Part shown: one piece after another, positions 6,528 through 6,530 of the stretch | How positions within the stretch are numbered: position 1 is the first letter of the stretch | Layout of the letters: the number at the start of each line of letters is the position of its first letter | DNA from: Deltaproteobacteria bacterium | GTDB lineage: Bacteria; Desulfobacterota; G020345765 | Direction of reading: 5' to 3' | Length of the DNA: 6,530 nt | Assembly (NCBI GenBank): GCA_030616835.1 | Contig: JAUWWP010000155.1 | Location: 1 to 6,530, forward strand | Made by a program: the position numbers and the translations under genes | Notes under the pieces: model-generated | The model's database searches: none | Seen by the model: only the letters and a program-made list of their open reading frames with translations | Told to the model about the DNA's origin: nothing

Positions 6528-6530
6528 CGC

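Noticed and set aside
1..6530. CRISPR array or phage/defence system suggested by regular repeats
   Set aside because: The regular 102-bp repeats are coding TPR units without spacers, and no cas, nuclease, integrase or toxin motif was seen.

Overview
The window looks like a piece of an uncultivated, probably anaerobic bacterium. I infer this from two radical SAM enzymes with cobalamin-type N-terminal domains, frequent TTG or otherwise weak start sites, and intergenic DNA made of short interspersed repeats. I cannot assign a phylum from the sequence alone. All four genes are on the + strand. There are no RNA genes, CRISPR arrays or transposase genes.

The left half (1-3407) holds two tandem paralogues of one large membrane protein: a multi-pass GT-C-like glycosyltransferase module, resembling TMTC/DUF1736 proteins, followed by an array of 34-residue tetratricopeptide (TPR) repeats. 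The first copy enters from outside the window and only its C-terminal 407 residues are visible. The second copy (1382-3376) is complete. The similarity runs past both stop codons. The copies differ in length by one TPR (102 bp) plus one codon. Between them lies a 156-bp gap with a small hairpin, a candidate promoter and a short interspersed repeat that confuses the start of the second gene.

The right half (3445-6527) holds two B12-binding-domain radical SAM proteins. They share a layout (Rossmann-like N-terminal domain with GGPHP, then a CxxxCxxC radical SAM core) but are clearly different from each other. They are separated by a 242-bp AT-rich gap that contains an imperfect palindromic, MITE-like repeat. 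This half is visibly richer in G+C than the TPR arrays.

How the genes work together is not shown by the sequence. A reasonable guess is a cell-surface locus in which the membrane glycosyltransferases decorate exported proteins and the radical SAM enzymes modify a lipid or sugar. The most distinctive observations are the tandem GT-C/TPR duplication with variable repeat number, internal TPR blocks shared at DNA level, and the repeat-derived N-terminus of the second copy.
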